A stretch of DNA of 64,000 nt from Alentia gelatinosa (GCA_950022655.1 OX465590.1:38763218-38827217), one strand, 5' to 3'; shown: positions 32,601 through 44,206, numbered from the stretch's first letter. Made by a program: numbers and translations. Notes: generated by a model not told the origin, from the sequence alone.

Positions 32601-33615
32601 AACTTGTGGATGTTTTATGATAGTCACACTGCAGGGAGACACAACAAATTGGGGTTTTATACTTTAATACCTCTCAGATAGCGTGAACGTCACCGTTATT
32701 CATTTTCCCGGACGATTAATCGATTTCTTTCCCAACTGATAATAGAAACCACTAATGTGCTCACTTTTATGTTCATTACGTCTATATAACGGAAGGCTGA
32801 CGTTATACGGTCTTTTTGATGTTTGCCATGTTGAACGTGTTGTCAGTGAGATACAACAGTCTCTGACGCCACTAACTGACGTCTGTAGGCTTTGTGGGTA
32901 TAAGGTTCTTGACCAGATATGGCTTCTCTCCTCAATGATTAGGACATTCTGAAGGCCAATGACAGTTGAAAATAGACAAAGCTGTTTAGCTTGATGAGGT
33001 CATATACCACTGTAGCTAGACTTGCTCAAGTCTTTAATTATGAACATTCATTAAATGATTAAACACAATAAGAATAAAGTTCATTATAATATTAACCTTC
33101 TCTGTCTGGCCCATGAATCAAAGACTTGTCCACTATGAACCAAATATCCTGTTTATGGCCATTCCCTGTAAACTTGTACTTCCTCCTACCCCTCCCCCTC
33201 CCTTCCTCCAGTTCCCTGGCCGCCTGTGTTGTCATAACAATAAATTTCACCTGCTCTTGACTGTGACTCGATTGAGATCAAAGTGAGAGGGTATCAATCT
33301 CCCAGCAGATATATTGACCAGTAGCCAGGACCTCTGCTTGGGGAGTGTTCGGAATGCTGGAGCTAAACAGTGCCAGAAATCCAAACATGTGAACAAGCTT
33401 TTGATGATATGAGAAACTGGAATGTTGTTCCTGGTGTGGCATAGAAAATCATCAATTCTGAAAATGTCGCCCATTTTGTCATCCATTTTGTCGTCCATCT
33501 GTCGTCCCAGAAGACACCTCTGGAGGTGTCGTAGCCAACGTCAAACTCATTTTTCATGCACTAAATCTCATTCAAATTTCAAGATATTTTGAACAGAGAA
33601 TGCAGTATGTATGTG
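32600..33615. other. Unassigned stretch
   Basis: No gene or element recognised; short frames only. A repeated 'catcattttgtc/catttttcatg' region near 33470-33490 is low complexity. Confidence 0.4.
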
Positions 33616-33625
33616 ATACATAGAC

Positions 33626-34009
33626 AATAATCGATGGTTTTGTGGACAGGCGGACGTAAACCATGAGAGGTTGACGCGTAGCAATACACGAACGCTAGCG
33701 AGGTCAACAGCGAGTGGTTTACGGAGCTGCCTGTCCACAAAATCATCGTTTGTTGCATTTATTATCCATCTTTTCGAATAAATTAAACCCAGTAATTGCC
33801 ATATTAACGGGCATAACATTAGGAACTTTTTCTTTGCTCCATAGCAAAAGGGACTAATTTACCCGTATACCATGGTTTAGAGGCCGTATACCACAGATGT
33901 GAATCCGTATACCACAGTTATGGTATCTGACAGGTTTTATACAATGGGTAGTGGTTTACTGAGTCCCCATACATTTTCAATGGGGACTTTGTATACGATG
34001 GATAATAAA
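33626..34009 (+). mobile_element. Composite hairpin element, GATGGATAATAAA subfamily
   Basis: Foldback 33626-33757 (aatcgatggttttgtggacagg ends pairing with cctgtccacaaaatcatcg) with apex CGTAGCAATACACGAACG then CTAGCGAG. Body 33761 ATTATCCATCTTTTCG to 34009 GATGGATAATAAA; it holds gtataccatgg-type direct repeats and gagtccccatacattttc/caatggggact. Same subfamily: 43847-44206 (inverted) and 55868-56239. Confidence 0.65.
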
Positions 34010-34639
34010 TGTGTATCATCATTTGTTAATGATCAAGTCGTTTGTGAGAAATATTGTACAACCCGACCTGATAGACAGGGACTGCACTACTCTGCCTGCT
34101 TTTCTCAGACATATCACTGCATCGCTCGATGCGTATCGGCGTTTGTAAAGAAAATGTATTGAACAATAATGCTTACACCAACGACTAGTTGTATGCTCCC
34201 GGGAATGGAAAAGGTCGTCCAGTATGTCGTTCATCGTTCGATATGTCGTATTGTCCAGCCTCATGGACAACAAAATATTTTTCAATACCAACATTATAAC
34301 CTTATTTACACAAGACGCAAACAAGAGTATGATAAAACAAGGTTTCAATAGAGCGTGCGAGCACGGGTATACACATTGCCAAAAGGTCAGAGGGGTCACA
34401 TATTGACTTCCAGCATACTGCAAAAGAGTTATTCCTTCACTATCTGCGTGTTATTCACTGTGATATTGGGAAAGGAGCAGGGTGCCAGTGTTTCAGTGTC
34501 TTAGAGGCGTGCCTAGCTGACCATGACCAACCACTCAAGACTAAAATACCCCAAGTCCCACTGGTGACTGATATATTTGGATCATAGACTCAGGCAGTTG
34601 CATAACTTGCAAGTTGACTGGGTTAAAGTGGGTTACTAT
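34010..34639. other. Unassigned, with dispersed-repeat piece at 34490-34640
   Basis: 34490-34640 matches the repeat of 1930-2440 (gcgtgcctagctgaccatga; ccactggtgactgatat). 34010-34480 has overlapping short frames on both strands, no gene recognised. Confidence 0.4.
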
Positions 34640-34939
34640 AGCGGAAACCCATGAAAGTTTAGGGTCTGAGCTCGTATCCCATGGAGTTTGAATCACGTAG
34701 TAATTCACAAGGCGAAGCTGCGTGAATTGCTATGTGATTCAAATGAGATGAGATGGGATTGAGCTCTGACCCTAGACTTGAATGGGTTTCTGAATTTATC
34801 TCACTCTTAATATTGACTAATGGGCTAACATTTGTGACATTATCCCCCATTGGATATTTTTCCTAAATATCTAATTGGTCATTGGATACGAGTTTCCAAT
34901 GTTAAGTCTATGGAGAAAAAATATCTGGGGTGAGATAAA
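34640..34939 (+). mobile_element. Composite hairpin element, TTTATCTCACCC subfamily
   Basis: Foldback about 34653-34785 (gggtctgagctcgtatccca ... tgggattgagctctgacc) with apex ACAAGGCGAAGCTGCGTG. Body 34795 TTTATCTCACTCTTAATA to 34939 CTGGGGTGAGATAAA. Left edge gcggaaacccatgaaagt. Confidence 0.65.
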
Positions 34940-35770
34940 GATTGTTATTCATTTATAAATCTATACCACGGCCCAAAATCAACAATATAGCACTGAATGA
35001 CCTTGTATCCCCTATATTCCCCTATCACCATTTTCTTTATTCAATAAATCTATTTATTGCTATGTGCAAGCTCCTCCATATTGGTAATATAGATGACATG
35101 TAATTTTATGTACATAGAAATAATAAATGATTGACAGTTTGCTATAGATAATTACATTACTAATACTAGGTATAACACAAAGGTGAATGTGCAACACTGT
35201 AGACAAGGATACTATGATATCCTTCATATAAAGCATACATTCAAGCCCCCGTAATTTGGTATGTATTACTGAGTCAACAGAGAAATCTGCTCTCCTTATT
35301 ATTCATCCGAATACATTGCCAACACACCAATAAATGGCACAGTAGTCATAACAACAAGAGGAAGCCGCATAAAAATGCTGGTGAATGTCGCACACATCTA
35401 TCTAGCTTTCTTTTTACTATATTTGTCTTTATGTTTTATTATTCACGTTGGATTGTATATAGTTATGATATTCACAGACTCACTAAAGGAGCAGGAGATT
35501 ATCTTCCCCATGCCCTATTTAATGTTACCAATACAAGTGAAATTTGATAAGATACCTCTAGACCACTGGTTTGATACAAAACGAAATGCAGCACTTCTAT
35601 TGATTAATTCTTAAAGTGGGAAACTTTCAGTGCTAAAATTGTATCAAATATGGCGTAAATCAGTTGACGAAATCAAATCCGATTTCGAGGGACAGTTTCA
35701 GGTAAACGCTATTTAGCTTTCGCATATATCAATGCCCATGAATGAATAACTTTGTAAAGTCTTGCACTTG
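34940..35770. other. Unassigned AT-rich stretch
   Basis: A hydrophobic 79-codon plus frame (35375-35614, VAHIYLAFFLLYLSLCFIIH) could be a membrane segment by chance; nothing supports it as a gene. Confidence 0.35.
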
Positions 35771-35779
35771 CACTTGCTT

Positions 35780-36278
35780 GCACTGTTGGTGCCGCTTTTC
35801 ATGTCTGTCTAAGACTTTTGTCACGAAACTAGTGAAACAGGTCCATGATGTGTAGATTTGTCTAATTCTTTTGTTTGGGGTCTGTCTTTTCCTAAGGGCA
35901 GCTACTTGTGTTGTCACGAAACTTGAAAACTCCAATGTCTGCATGGTGTCACAGACATGTCACGAAACTAGTGAAACAGAGACCTGTTTCAGTAGTCTCG
36001 TGACATTAGGCCTAGACAGACATCAACAGTGGCACCAACAGTGCAAGCAACAGCAAAAAAAAGACTAGAAAATATCAGAAGATCGAAGTGCCCAATCTTC
36101 TTCATATTTGGAACGATTATAGATTATATGTATCCCCTACTTATGTTAAAGTGTCATTGCTTAATTCATACGAGAAGTGAGTGATACTCCGTGTCTTATC
36201 GACTGCAATCCTGTGATCTGTCCGTATGGTGTCACAGACGCCATCTAGACATGTCACAAAACTACTGAAACAGGTCCC
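35780..36278. mobile_element. GGGACCTGTTTCA MITEs, one full and one rearranged
   Basis: 35981-36278 is a full copy (GACCTGTTTCAGTAGTCTC ... CTACTGAAACAGGTCCC) and matches 56583-56881 in reverse. 35780-35980 contains pieces of a second copy like 1981-2270 (cacgaaactagtgaaacagg twice). Confidence 0.6.
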
Positions 36279-36620
36279 AGGTCCCTGACCAGCGAACGCG
36301 GATCCCTTTCGCTCCTTCAAAGACCTGACGCTCCAAATGATGTTTGTTTGCAGTGTGATCCGACCACACACACAACCACCACTTTATCCCAGCATTTGAG
36401 ACCGCCCTCTGTCGGGGCTTAGTCTAACACCTCTCTTTGATCATTTCCGAAGACAAATTTGAAGCAGACACTAAAATGCGCCATAGTGGTGCCACATTAA
36501 CCCCTGCCCTTACTGATTATCAAGTAAAGATTATCCCTCTATAGGAAACATTTGTCTAGTATGGATGCCTTATGAAAACCAGCGTAGGCACATGCCGCAG
36601 CTGATACGACATCCTTTTGT

Positions 36621-36932
36621 ATTATCCACCTAATATACAGTGTCCATAGAAATCAAATAGGGAGTGTCTATAGACAAATCCAGCGCATACGGATATTTTG
36701 TATGCTCCGGGGCGTGTATATGGAAAATAGTGTGTATGGAAAAATAGAGAATAAAGAACTGATATTGGCATGTCACTTGTCTAGAAAAGGTAGATAATGA
36801 ATACAATATTGACTGGTTTCAGATAAAAGTAGTTGTATGCTTCTTGGAGTTGACACACATGCTCTCGGATATTACTACGCCTCAACTCCTTGGAGCATAC
36901 GGACGCTTTTATCCGAAACCAGTAAATATTGT
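36621..36932 (-). mobile_element. Composite hairpin element, GGTGGATAATAAA subfamily
   Basis: Body 36621 ATTATCCACCTAATATAC (tgtccatagaaatcaaatag) to about 36800, then foldback 36801-36932 (gactggtttcagataaaagt ... cttttatccgaaaccagt) with apex GCTCTCGGATATTACTACG. Shorter apex than 16171-16588. Confidence 0.6.
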
Positions 36933-36934
36933 GG

Positions 36935-37680
36935 AGATATATAAAGTATACATAGGTTTAAATGGGAGACGAGGCTCAGGGGAGCAGGGGTGGTACCCCC
37001 CACTGCGGGACTAGGTTGGCGCGACTGGCTACCTCCAGGGCTCCGGTCACTCGCCCTCCGGTACACGCACAGTCAGCACACGTTCAGCTTTGCGCTAAGC
37101 ATTACCATGGCGGATGGAATAGAATCCGCCTCCGACTTCGACTTCACAACGTGGGCCAAAGCATCAGGCCTCAAACGAAAGATGACAGAAGTCCTTGTCC
37201 AAGACGACTATGTGGATTATGATGATCATGACAAAGCAGGATGTCAAAGAGATCTCGGTCCCCCTGTGACAGGTTAAAAGACTGCAACAGGCACTGGCTA
37301 CACTAGGCAAAGGGGTTCATCGAAGGAGGAGAGTACAGCCTCGGAGAACAATGAAGAGGAAGAAAGGAGTGACACATCCAAACCAAAGAAGTGGGGAAGC
37401 AACGAGAAGGCAATCCTGGATGCGGCAGCAGGCTGGGAGAAAGTCATAGAGCAGCTCCAAGCCAACGAGGGGGAGACTGCCAAAACAGTTCGCTCACACC
37501 ACTCCAGGAGGCAGGCTACAACCTCCCTCCTACAGTGACCCTACAGTACTCCTCACTATCCGGGCAAGTGACCAGAAGGCGCTAAAGGTTACTGTTGTGT
37601 ATGTATTTCTTATTGGTAAACTATTGAATTGTGTAAGCCAATGTTAATTTGAAGTATAATTATGACCAATAAAAGATCTT
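36935..37680 (+). mobile_element. DIRS-type element fragment: 5' end and gag-like start
   Basis: Starts with a TATA-like stretch (gatatataaagtatac) and a block (gggagac, ggctcagggg, ggtggtacc, tacctccagggctccgg) that matches the 5' end of the relic at 31985-32360 in reverse. A gag-like start follows at 37107, and the piece ends in AATAAAAG (37670). RT, RNase H and YR are absent: probably an internally deleted derivative. Confidence 0.5.
37107..37540 (+). pseudogene. Gag-like remnant, frameshifted
   Basis: From ATG 37107: MADGIESASDFDFTTWAKAS, then GLKRKMTEVLVQDDYVDYDD, a pattern (W-x-x-x-x-G-(L)-x-x-x-(T)-x-x-x-L) I associate with N-terminal gag-like ORFs of DIRS/Ngaro elements. After a frame break: VKRLQQALATLGKG; then in another frame an acidic, Lys-rich stretch to a stop near 37538. 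At least two frame changes. No Cys/His cluster survives. Confidence 0.5.
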
Positions 37681-37699
37681 GTAACAAAAAAGACTGTGA

Positions 37700-38100
37700 A
37701 AAAAGAAATCAGTCATAAGGGAATGATATTGATGATGTCGGTATGGACCTGTCAAATATGGCAGAAATGCAGTCTTTGGCCACCTCGTTGAAGAAATCAA
37801 TTTTGTTCGGTGACGTTTTCGTCGGCTAGTGGGTGCACCCCTCTTATAAGATCTCACACTCTCTAAGTGGTATTCTGTACAAGGTTCTTACTATGCCCTA
37901 TGGGAGAAGAATTCTGTACGAACTAGGCTTAGAGCCTTGAGAATTCATTGGCCTGCCTCCAGATTCCTATAATTCCTATAATCTCAATAAGAGTACTTGG
38001 TGCCCTGATGGCTTTATTTGGACTGGAATAAAGAATACCGCTTAGAGAGTATGAGATCTTATGAGAGGGGAGGTGGAAAATGGCTTTATGTTTTCTGGGG
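37700..38100. mobile_element. CACCCCTCTCATAAG MITE (copy 3) nested in another MITE
   Basis: 37830-38070 runs GCACCCCTCTTATAAGATC ... GATCTTATGAGAGGGG. Its flanks, ttcgtcggctagtgg and ggtggaaaatggctttatg, are parts of one word (cgtcagccagtggaaaatgg) in the uninterrupted element at 45660-45690, so the host element is older. The AGTGG/AGGTGG edge repeat suggests an imperfect target duplication. Confidence 0.55.
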
Positions 38101-38330
38101 TGCATTTGCGCAGGACAGAATCTGTGAAGTGAGGACGTCAGAGGCGTATGGCACGGGGGCGATGAGTGATGAGTGGTTTAAGTAGGGCTGCTAGGGAGAG
38201 GCCAACCCGGGTCTGATAAGGGCTGCAGTCTCTGCGATAAGCGATCAGCAGGCTAAGACATGACTGCTTCCACATGACCGTTCTCCAGTATATATTTATC
38301 GCGTTTGCCTTGGGAAAACTATTTACTACC

Positions 38331-38812
38331 CACCGATTACGGAGTCTCCATAGGAAATGCATAGGACACCTGGAATTAGCACCCTGAGATTCTGGCTTGT
38401 CAGAATCTCCTGCAGAAGATTCCGGAAAAATAGTCCTGTCCATAAAGAGGTTAAATCATTGTGTACTGCTTGAATGTTCCTTCAATGCTAATTATTTAAA
38501 ATCAGTCAAATAATCTCATTTACCATCAGAGATCACTGTCATAACACACTATAACATGCTAAAAGAGCAGATTAATGGCGAACTATATTATTGGTGTATG
38601 TACACCGAATTACTGCCAGACTTGACAGTGCTGTGATGTTTTGAACTAAATGGCTTACAGAAACTTTTTAATTGCAATAGATTTGTTATCAATCTTGTAG
38701 GTGGGTAATAAATACAATAACAACTGGTTTTGTATACGAATGACCGTAATCTCCTCGTAGTTGACGAGATTACGGCCACTTGTACACAAAACCAGTCATT
38801 ATTGTGTATGTA
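38331..38812 (-). mobile_element. Composite hairpin element, long-body variant
   Basis: Starts TTACTACCCACCGATTAC (tccataggaaatgcatagg follows) and returns at 38701 as GTGGGTAATAAATACAATA; then foldback 38711-38810 (aactggttttgtatacga ... tgtacacaaaaccagt) with a short apex ctcctcgtagttgacgag. 38460-38690 in between has no other recognised content. Confidence 0.5.
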
Positions 38813-39089
38813 TTTATGATACAATTGAGAGGATCCTTGTAGTCAATAGTCAGTATGGATAGCTTTTATTTTATCATTTCTTTGTTGGTGGTAAATAGAT
38901 AATATTTGGTAAATAGATAACATTTGGTGATAAGAATTGGATGAGGAATGAAGTATGTTTGTATAAAATATGAAAGGTGAATAAAATAAAATTGTTGTAT
39001 GAGTGAGATGAACTGTCCAGTGAAGTGAGACAGGAAACACAATTACAATTAGGAGAATATGTATAGAACTGGATCAAGAATCATATAAA

Positions 39090-39315
39090 GACTCAATGCT
39101 CCATGAGTTTTGATGTTCTGCAGTCGTCGTCGAGGCACAGCTTAGTGACGATTACGGGGCATCCAAACGAGTGGAGTATTGCGTATTTTAGGATTCAAGC
39201 GCAGTTCTGGATTTATCTTACTCCACGGCCGTGGCATAGTATTATGGGGGTGATCGTTGAGTATTATTTTCTAATGTTATTCCTATGGCTAAACTTGTAC
39301 CAGGAGTGAGATAGA
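39090..39315 (+). mobile_element. Diverged composite hairpin element
   Basis: Degenerate foldback with apex GGCACAGCTTAGTGACG, then TTTATCTTACTCC (39213) and end ttcctatggctaaacttg then CCAGGAGTGAGATA. Reads like a decayed TTTATCTCACCC-subfamily copy. Confidence 0.4.
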
Positions 39316-39549
39316 AGAAGGGTGCAGTTCCGTAAACAGTATATCAAGGCGAAGTACGTGGTGTGTGGTAAATTCAATGAGCATTCCAGGATTTTCCTTT
39401 CATAAAAAGACTTGGATTTCCATTATCATTTGCAACTTCAAGAGTTTAAACGCCACTTCTTTACTGAAGGACGATAAGGTTTATCCTGCTGTAAATTGAT
39501 TCACATTAGGTATTTGGAGTACTTTACTGTCTGCCTTTTAATGCATTTC

Positions 39550-40620
39550 AGGACCTTTTTTTTTCTTTTTTTTTCCTTCAGTTTTTTATTGAAACATCAT
39601 AGGTTATCTTACATCACATCCATTCACCACTGCGTGTACACTAGGTATCACATTAAGGGATATTCAATAAAACAGGTTGAGACTTCAACTGTCAATAGCT
39701 GATTTTCATAGTCCCACCTATACACTCGCTAGATATTACACAAAATATTTACTTGTATATACAGACTGAGTGAAGGTAAGATAATACATAACCAGTAACA
39801 TTTAAAGTACTCAAATTCGTCACCATAACGAGTCATATTCAGAGCAAACCATCAATAAAATTTTAGTCACAACCACTACTAAAAAAAAAGAGATGAGAAA
39901 CAACCACACTCAGATAAAGATAAATCCAGTGAATCAGAGATCTAGTCAGGATGGTGGTTAGCTTAGGATCAACATATCCTTTTTACAAATAGACCCTTGT
40001 GTCTCTATCCGTCGGTCCAACTCCCGCTTTCTGGATGCGTGATGAATTGTTTCTCACTGGCTGTATCTGCCTCTCGTTGGCTCTACAGTAAACAATATGT
40101 ATCTTTTTAATTGTCATCAGAGATGTTGGTAGAAAGAAGCCTACATAGAGGTCGCAGGCCTCTGCCACAACTGAGCAGGGTTTTTCTTTATTATTACTAA
40201 GCTGTTTTTATTGCCATTACTGATATATGCAATTTAATCTATATTGTGATCAGTATTTCAATGTTTCCAACTTTTAATATCACTGATGTATCATACAGAG
40301 TGGAAGTTGCTTTATAGTAATATGTATAGGAAATACACGCAAATCTTTTTGTTATATCATACTATATATTGAGAAAGATACGTTTTTGATGGGTAGATGA
40401 GATCTTCTTCTTCTTCTATATGGATATGTAATTCTTATGTATCTATCCTAATTAGTCCAAAGTGCAGTGGCAGATTTATGTCCTAGGTTTTTCTGGGTTA
40501 CGATACAATATGCAAAAGTCATAATGACACAACAGACAAAACACAAATAGTTCTGTATCTGATGAAGGGATTGCATATTTTTGGGAGGGACGGTAACCCC
40601 TTCAACACATGACATGCACA
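39550..40620. other. A-tailed retroposed 3' end (minus) and unassigned DNA
   Basis: On the minus strand an AATAAA (39590-39585) is followed by an A-rich tract (39577-39555): the signature of a retroposed RNA 3' end. How far it reaches to the right is unknown. 40130-40190 repeats at 42295-42355 (gtagaaagaagcctac, gcaggc.tctgccacaactga). No gene recognised. Confidence 0.4.
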
Positions 40621-40689
40621 CTGCACGAACACCATCATTTTAGGACGAGTACACGAGGATAAGTCAGCGGGAGGCCGGCGGCAAATGCG

Positions 40690-40800
40690 GATAACGTGGG
40701 CGGCGCCCTCTCTCGGCGCGACGGGACACTACTATCCGTGACGTATCCCCTTGACGTCACGCCGGCACGCGCGCCGCAGGATTTAAAAGAAAATTTTGAC
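40690..40800 (+). promoter_or_regulatory. Promoter-like cluster: CRE pair and TATA-like box
   Basis: TGACGTAT (40739-40746) and a full palindromic CRE, TGACGTCA (40752-40759), lie 5 bp apart in a CpG-rich patch (cggcgccctctctcggcgcg; ccggcacgcgcgccgcagg), with TTTAAAA at 40782. A second TATA-like box, TATAAAAG, is at 41046. CREB/ATF binding to TGACGTCA is established; promoter function here is inference. No gene downstream is recognised; a 31-codon frame starts at 40861 and AATAAA occurs at 40965. Confidence 0.35.
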
Positions 40801-41039
40801 CCGCGACCCTCACCAAAACTTTTCTTGTTTGGTCCTGCGACCAGGATAAAATCCGGACTCATGTTTACTAACTTCTTGTATTCTACAGGTCTCTCAGTAT
40901 ATCTTTTTATACTCCACGTTCCAAGTATACCTTGTTGTACTACCTGTTTTACCTAAAACTTCATAATAAATTTACTAACTGCCGTCGCGCCTCTCGTCTT
41001 ATTTACATATGAATGCGCCCGGCTCATATAAGTAAGTAT

Positions 41040-41460
41040 TTTGCGTATAAAAGGTTGTCCTATTCCCCGTGTGTATACGCCTCATCTGTAGGCGTATATT
41101 AGCGTCCAGTGAACAGGGCTTCACTGAGAGCGGGCGGCGGGAGGTGGCTGGGGGTGGGGGGTTTTCGTTTTCCTACTGAGGACACCTATACTTCTACCAA
41201 CACAAAGGGGCGGGAGGCAGCGGGGGGCAGATGGTATTTTCTCTCATATACGCCTGGTGCGAAATACAGCCAAGACGCGTCCGTATATAAAGCCTGGGCG
41301 TATATATATGAAAACAAGTCAATATTCAGCCAATACATGCACTTCCGCGATGGTATTTATATGAATAAAATGGCGGTTTTCATGCAGTGGCAGAACAGGA
41401 GTGATTCTTATAGAATATTCTAACAAGTATATGAGTTTATTTCAGCCTGGTAAAACCGTC
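41040..41460. other. Stretch rich in (g)cgtata / tatacgcc words
   Basis: gtatacgcc, aggcgtatatt, atatacgcctgg, cgtatataaagcctgggcgtata recur from 41040 to 41310, some inverted. A 104-codon plus frame (41109-41423) crosses it without recognised domains. 41457-41500 is a composite-body end (cataggcttaacgttaggaa). Confidence 0.35.
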
Positions 41461-41811
41461 CATAGGCTTAACGTTAGGAACTTGTACTCAAAAGGCTTGC
41501 AAGTACGGTAACTCATACTCCCTGGGCCATAAACAGATAAATATTTCAAGACTAAGATAACGTCAGAAACATATTCGTGTTTGGTCTGATTCCTTATTCA
41601 CCATCCCGTTTGGAGCACTTCGATAGAAGTTTTTCTGATTTTGTCAATTGAGACCAACCTCTAATCACTTTCTTCGTCATCCGCTGATCCATTTCCCGCT
41701 TCTCTCTATTCCGTGGTCGCAAAGCGTTAGGTGAAGAAGTGTACCACAACTTGTTACGCCTCGTCTACCTGCTCTAATCACTTTCTTTCTTGGTATGTAC
41801 TATCATAAAAC

Positions 41812-42106
41812 TGTATGAGTTTTAATCTTGGTCACCGTATGCCACGACTGGAGTTTGGCATAGTGACTTCATGAGGCGAAGCCGAGTGAAGTCCGGAGCC
41901 AAAACTCCAGGAAGGGCATGTGATGACCACGATTAAAATGAATTAGGTTTTGATTTTATCCTATCCTGTCTCCTCGCTTTTGGAATATTATGTGATAAAA
42001 ATTCTGTAGGCCACTAGTGGCATATAAAACTCCATATGCCAGTCAGTGTGGCATACGGAAAGTCAATGTTAAGCCTATGGGATTTTATATTAGGAATAGG
42101 ATAAAA
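41812..42106 (+). mobile_element. Composite hairpin element, GGGTAGGATAAA subfamily
   Basis: Foldback 41812-41945 (gttttaatcttggtcaccgt ... gaccacgattaaaat) with apex GAGGCGAAGCCGAGTG. Body 41953 TTTTATCCTATCC to 42106 AATAGGATAAAA, including ccactagtggcat and gttaagcctatgggatttt. Inverted sister at 50547-50838. Confidence 0.65.
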
Positions 42107-42362
42107 CAAAATATTTGTTATGCTTGTTGTAATCGTCTCCTTGTTGTCTTAACGAATTGACAGGTAGGGGAAGCTTAGACACAATTGACACAATCAGACA
42201 AACCTTTATCGGTAACAGTTACTGAGATAACTCACTCTGTAAGCTGCAGTTTGGTGACACTACCTTACTTAGGGTATTTTTCTAATTGTCAGAGATGGTG
42301 GTAGAAAGAAGCCTACGTAGAGGTCGCAGGCTTCTGCCACAACTGAGCAGGATTATCATGAA

Positions 42363-42633
42363 ACATCACGAAATTTCATATGATTGTTTTTATGGCATGA
42401 GTTGCCTTCGCGGCACGATATCACGAAGCAGAGCTGAGTGATATCTGTAGCAGAAGGAGCAAATGCCATGTAAACAATCATATGAAATTGAGTGATGTCT
42501 AGATTTTATCCTACCCTGTCACATGTTTTTAACTTCATATGTCGCCAGTGGCATATAAATATTCTATGACATAACCGTAGCATACAGTCACACCTTGTTA
42601 AGTCTATGGAGATTTATATGAGGGGTAGGATAA
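42363..42633 (+). mobile_element. Composite hairpin element, same subfamily, different stem
   Basis: Foldback 42363-42499 (acatcacgaaatttcatatg ... catatgaaattgagtgatgt), apex ATCACGAAGCAGAGCTGAGT. Body 42505 TTTTATCCTACCCTG to 42633 AGGGGTAGGATAA. The inverted sister at 43559-43832 shares this stem. Confidence 0.65.
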
Positions 42634-42639
42634 TGATGT

Positions 42640-43555
42640 GAACAATGAAATTTGGTAAAGGAATATGAAGACCCCACCAGGCACGGAACAATCTAGATGC
42701 GAAACAAACACAAGGATAAATGCAAAGATATGAGATAAGTGAACGACTTGCGTGATGAAATATTGCCTCTTCTCTAGTTTTGTCTTGTTTCGTCTGTATT
42801 GCCTAGCTTTTCCTTTATTGCCCTGTCTATATCTGTTTGTAATGCTACTGTTACTTTGTAACGACTGGTGAAAAAGGAACTACGTGACATGGATTTATGA
42901 GTGCATATGAACCTGTTACTCCGCAGCAAGATGGCGCTTTCAATCAGTATATATATACCATCTTCGTCATTATTATTCACCTTTTTTGCTCATTGTATTT
43001 TGTATTGTTGTGTTATATTACCATCGCAAACAACTGTAACTTTCATAGAAGACCTGCCTATGGCAGAATGAATACAGTTTCTTAAAAAAAACCTAATAAA
43101 AAAACATGTAAAAGCACCGATAAGGTGAATGTACGTCATTTATTTGAATAAAAAATGTAACAGATTCTTCAACCAATATCCAATGAACTTCATCTCACAA
43201 ATTATCTCCAAAACCTGCTCGTGACATTCAGTAATGAACCGCTACCAGTCATTGTCTTATCTAAACAATTTACATTTTAACACCACAGGAGGAATCCATT
43301 AATGTAACGTGAGCGAAAAAAGGGGTCTTTCCGGAGAAGATCTGACTGTCACCTCTCGTAGCGCCACCTGTCAGTATGCAGTGTGAATAATCACTTAGAA
43401 ATCAGCCTTCTTGGCACCTCGGCGCAAAAAACCGTCTCTGGGTTCAGTGGGTGGAAAAGGCGATGGCATAATAAGAATTAAGTCCATGATAGGACAGGCC
43501 CACAACAAGTCATTGCGGGACAATATTTTTGTTTTTGTCATATAAAGGTATTTGT
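42640..43555. other. Unassigned stretch
   Basis: No gene recognised; AATAAAAAAA at 43093 may be a retroposed tail. Confidence 0.35.
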
Positions 43556-43558
43556 TAT

Positions 43559-43832
43559 TTATCCTATCCCTCATATAAATATCCATAGACTTAACATGGT
43601 GGGCCTGTATGCCACGGCTATGCCATAAAATATTTATATGCCACCGGTGACATATGAAGTTAAAAACATGTGACAGGGTAGGATAAAATCTAAACATCAC
43701 TCAATTTCATATAATTGTTTACATGCCATTCGTTGTCTTCCACTACAGATATCACTCAGCTCCGCTTCGTGATATCATTCCGCGAAGACAACTCATGACA
43801 TATAAACAATCATATGAAATTTCGTGATGTTT
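43559..43832 (-). mobile_element. Composite hairpin element (inverted copy)
   Basis: Body TTATCCTATCCCTCATATA (43559) to GGGTAGGATAAAATC (43688), then foldback 43692-43832, apex CTCAGCTCCGCTTCGTGA. Stem like 42363-42499. Confidence 0.65.
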
Positions 43833-43846
43833 CATGATATTATTGT

Positions 43847-44206
43847 ATATAAAGCCTCCATTCAGAATGTATGGGGACTCGGTAAACTACGACCCATTTT
43901 ATAAAACCTGTCAGATACCATAACTGTGCTTTAAGGATTCAAATCCGTGTTATACGGTATTAAAAACCATGGTATAAGGAAAAATAGTCCCTTTGTGCTA
44001 TAAAGCAAAGGAATAATTCCTATTGTTATACCTTTTAATGTGTCAATTACTAGTTTCATACTATTCAAAAGGATAGGTAATAAATTCACCAAACGATGAT
44101 TTTGTGGACATTCGGCTCTGTAAACGACTCGCTAGCGCTCGTGTATTACTACGCATCGACTGCTCGTGGTTTACGGCTGCCTGTCCACAAAACCATCGAT
44201 CATTGT
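43847..44206 (-). mobile_element. Composite hairpin element, GATGGATAATAAA subfamily (inverted)
   Basis: Body about 43853-44080 (atgtatggggactcgg, aaacctgtcagataccat, agtccctttgtgctata; right edge ggataggtaataaattc), foldback 44090-44206 (cgatgattttgtggacat ... tgtccacaaaaccatcg) with apex CTCGCTAGCGCTCGTGTATT then ACTACGC. Confidence 0.6.
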
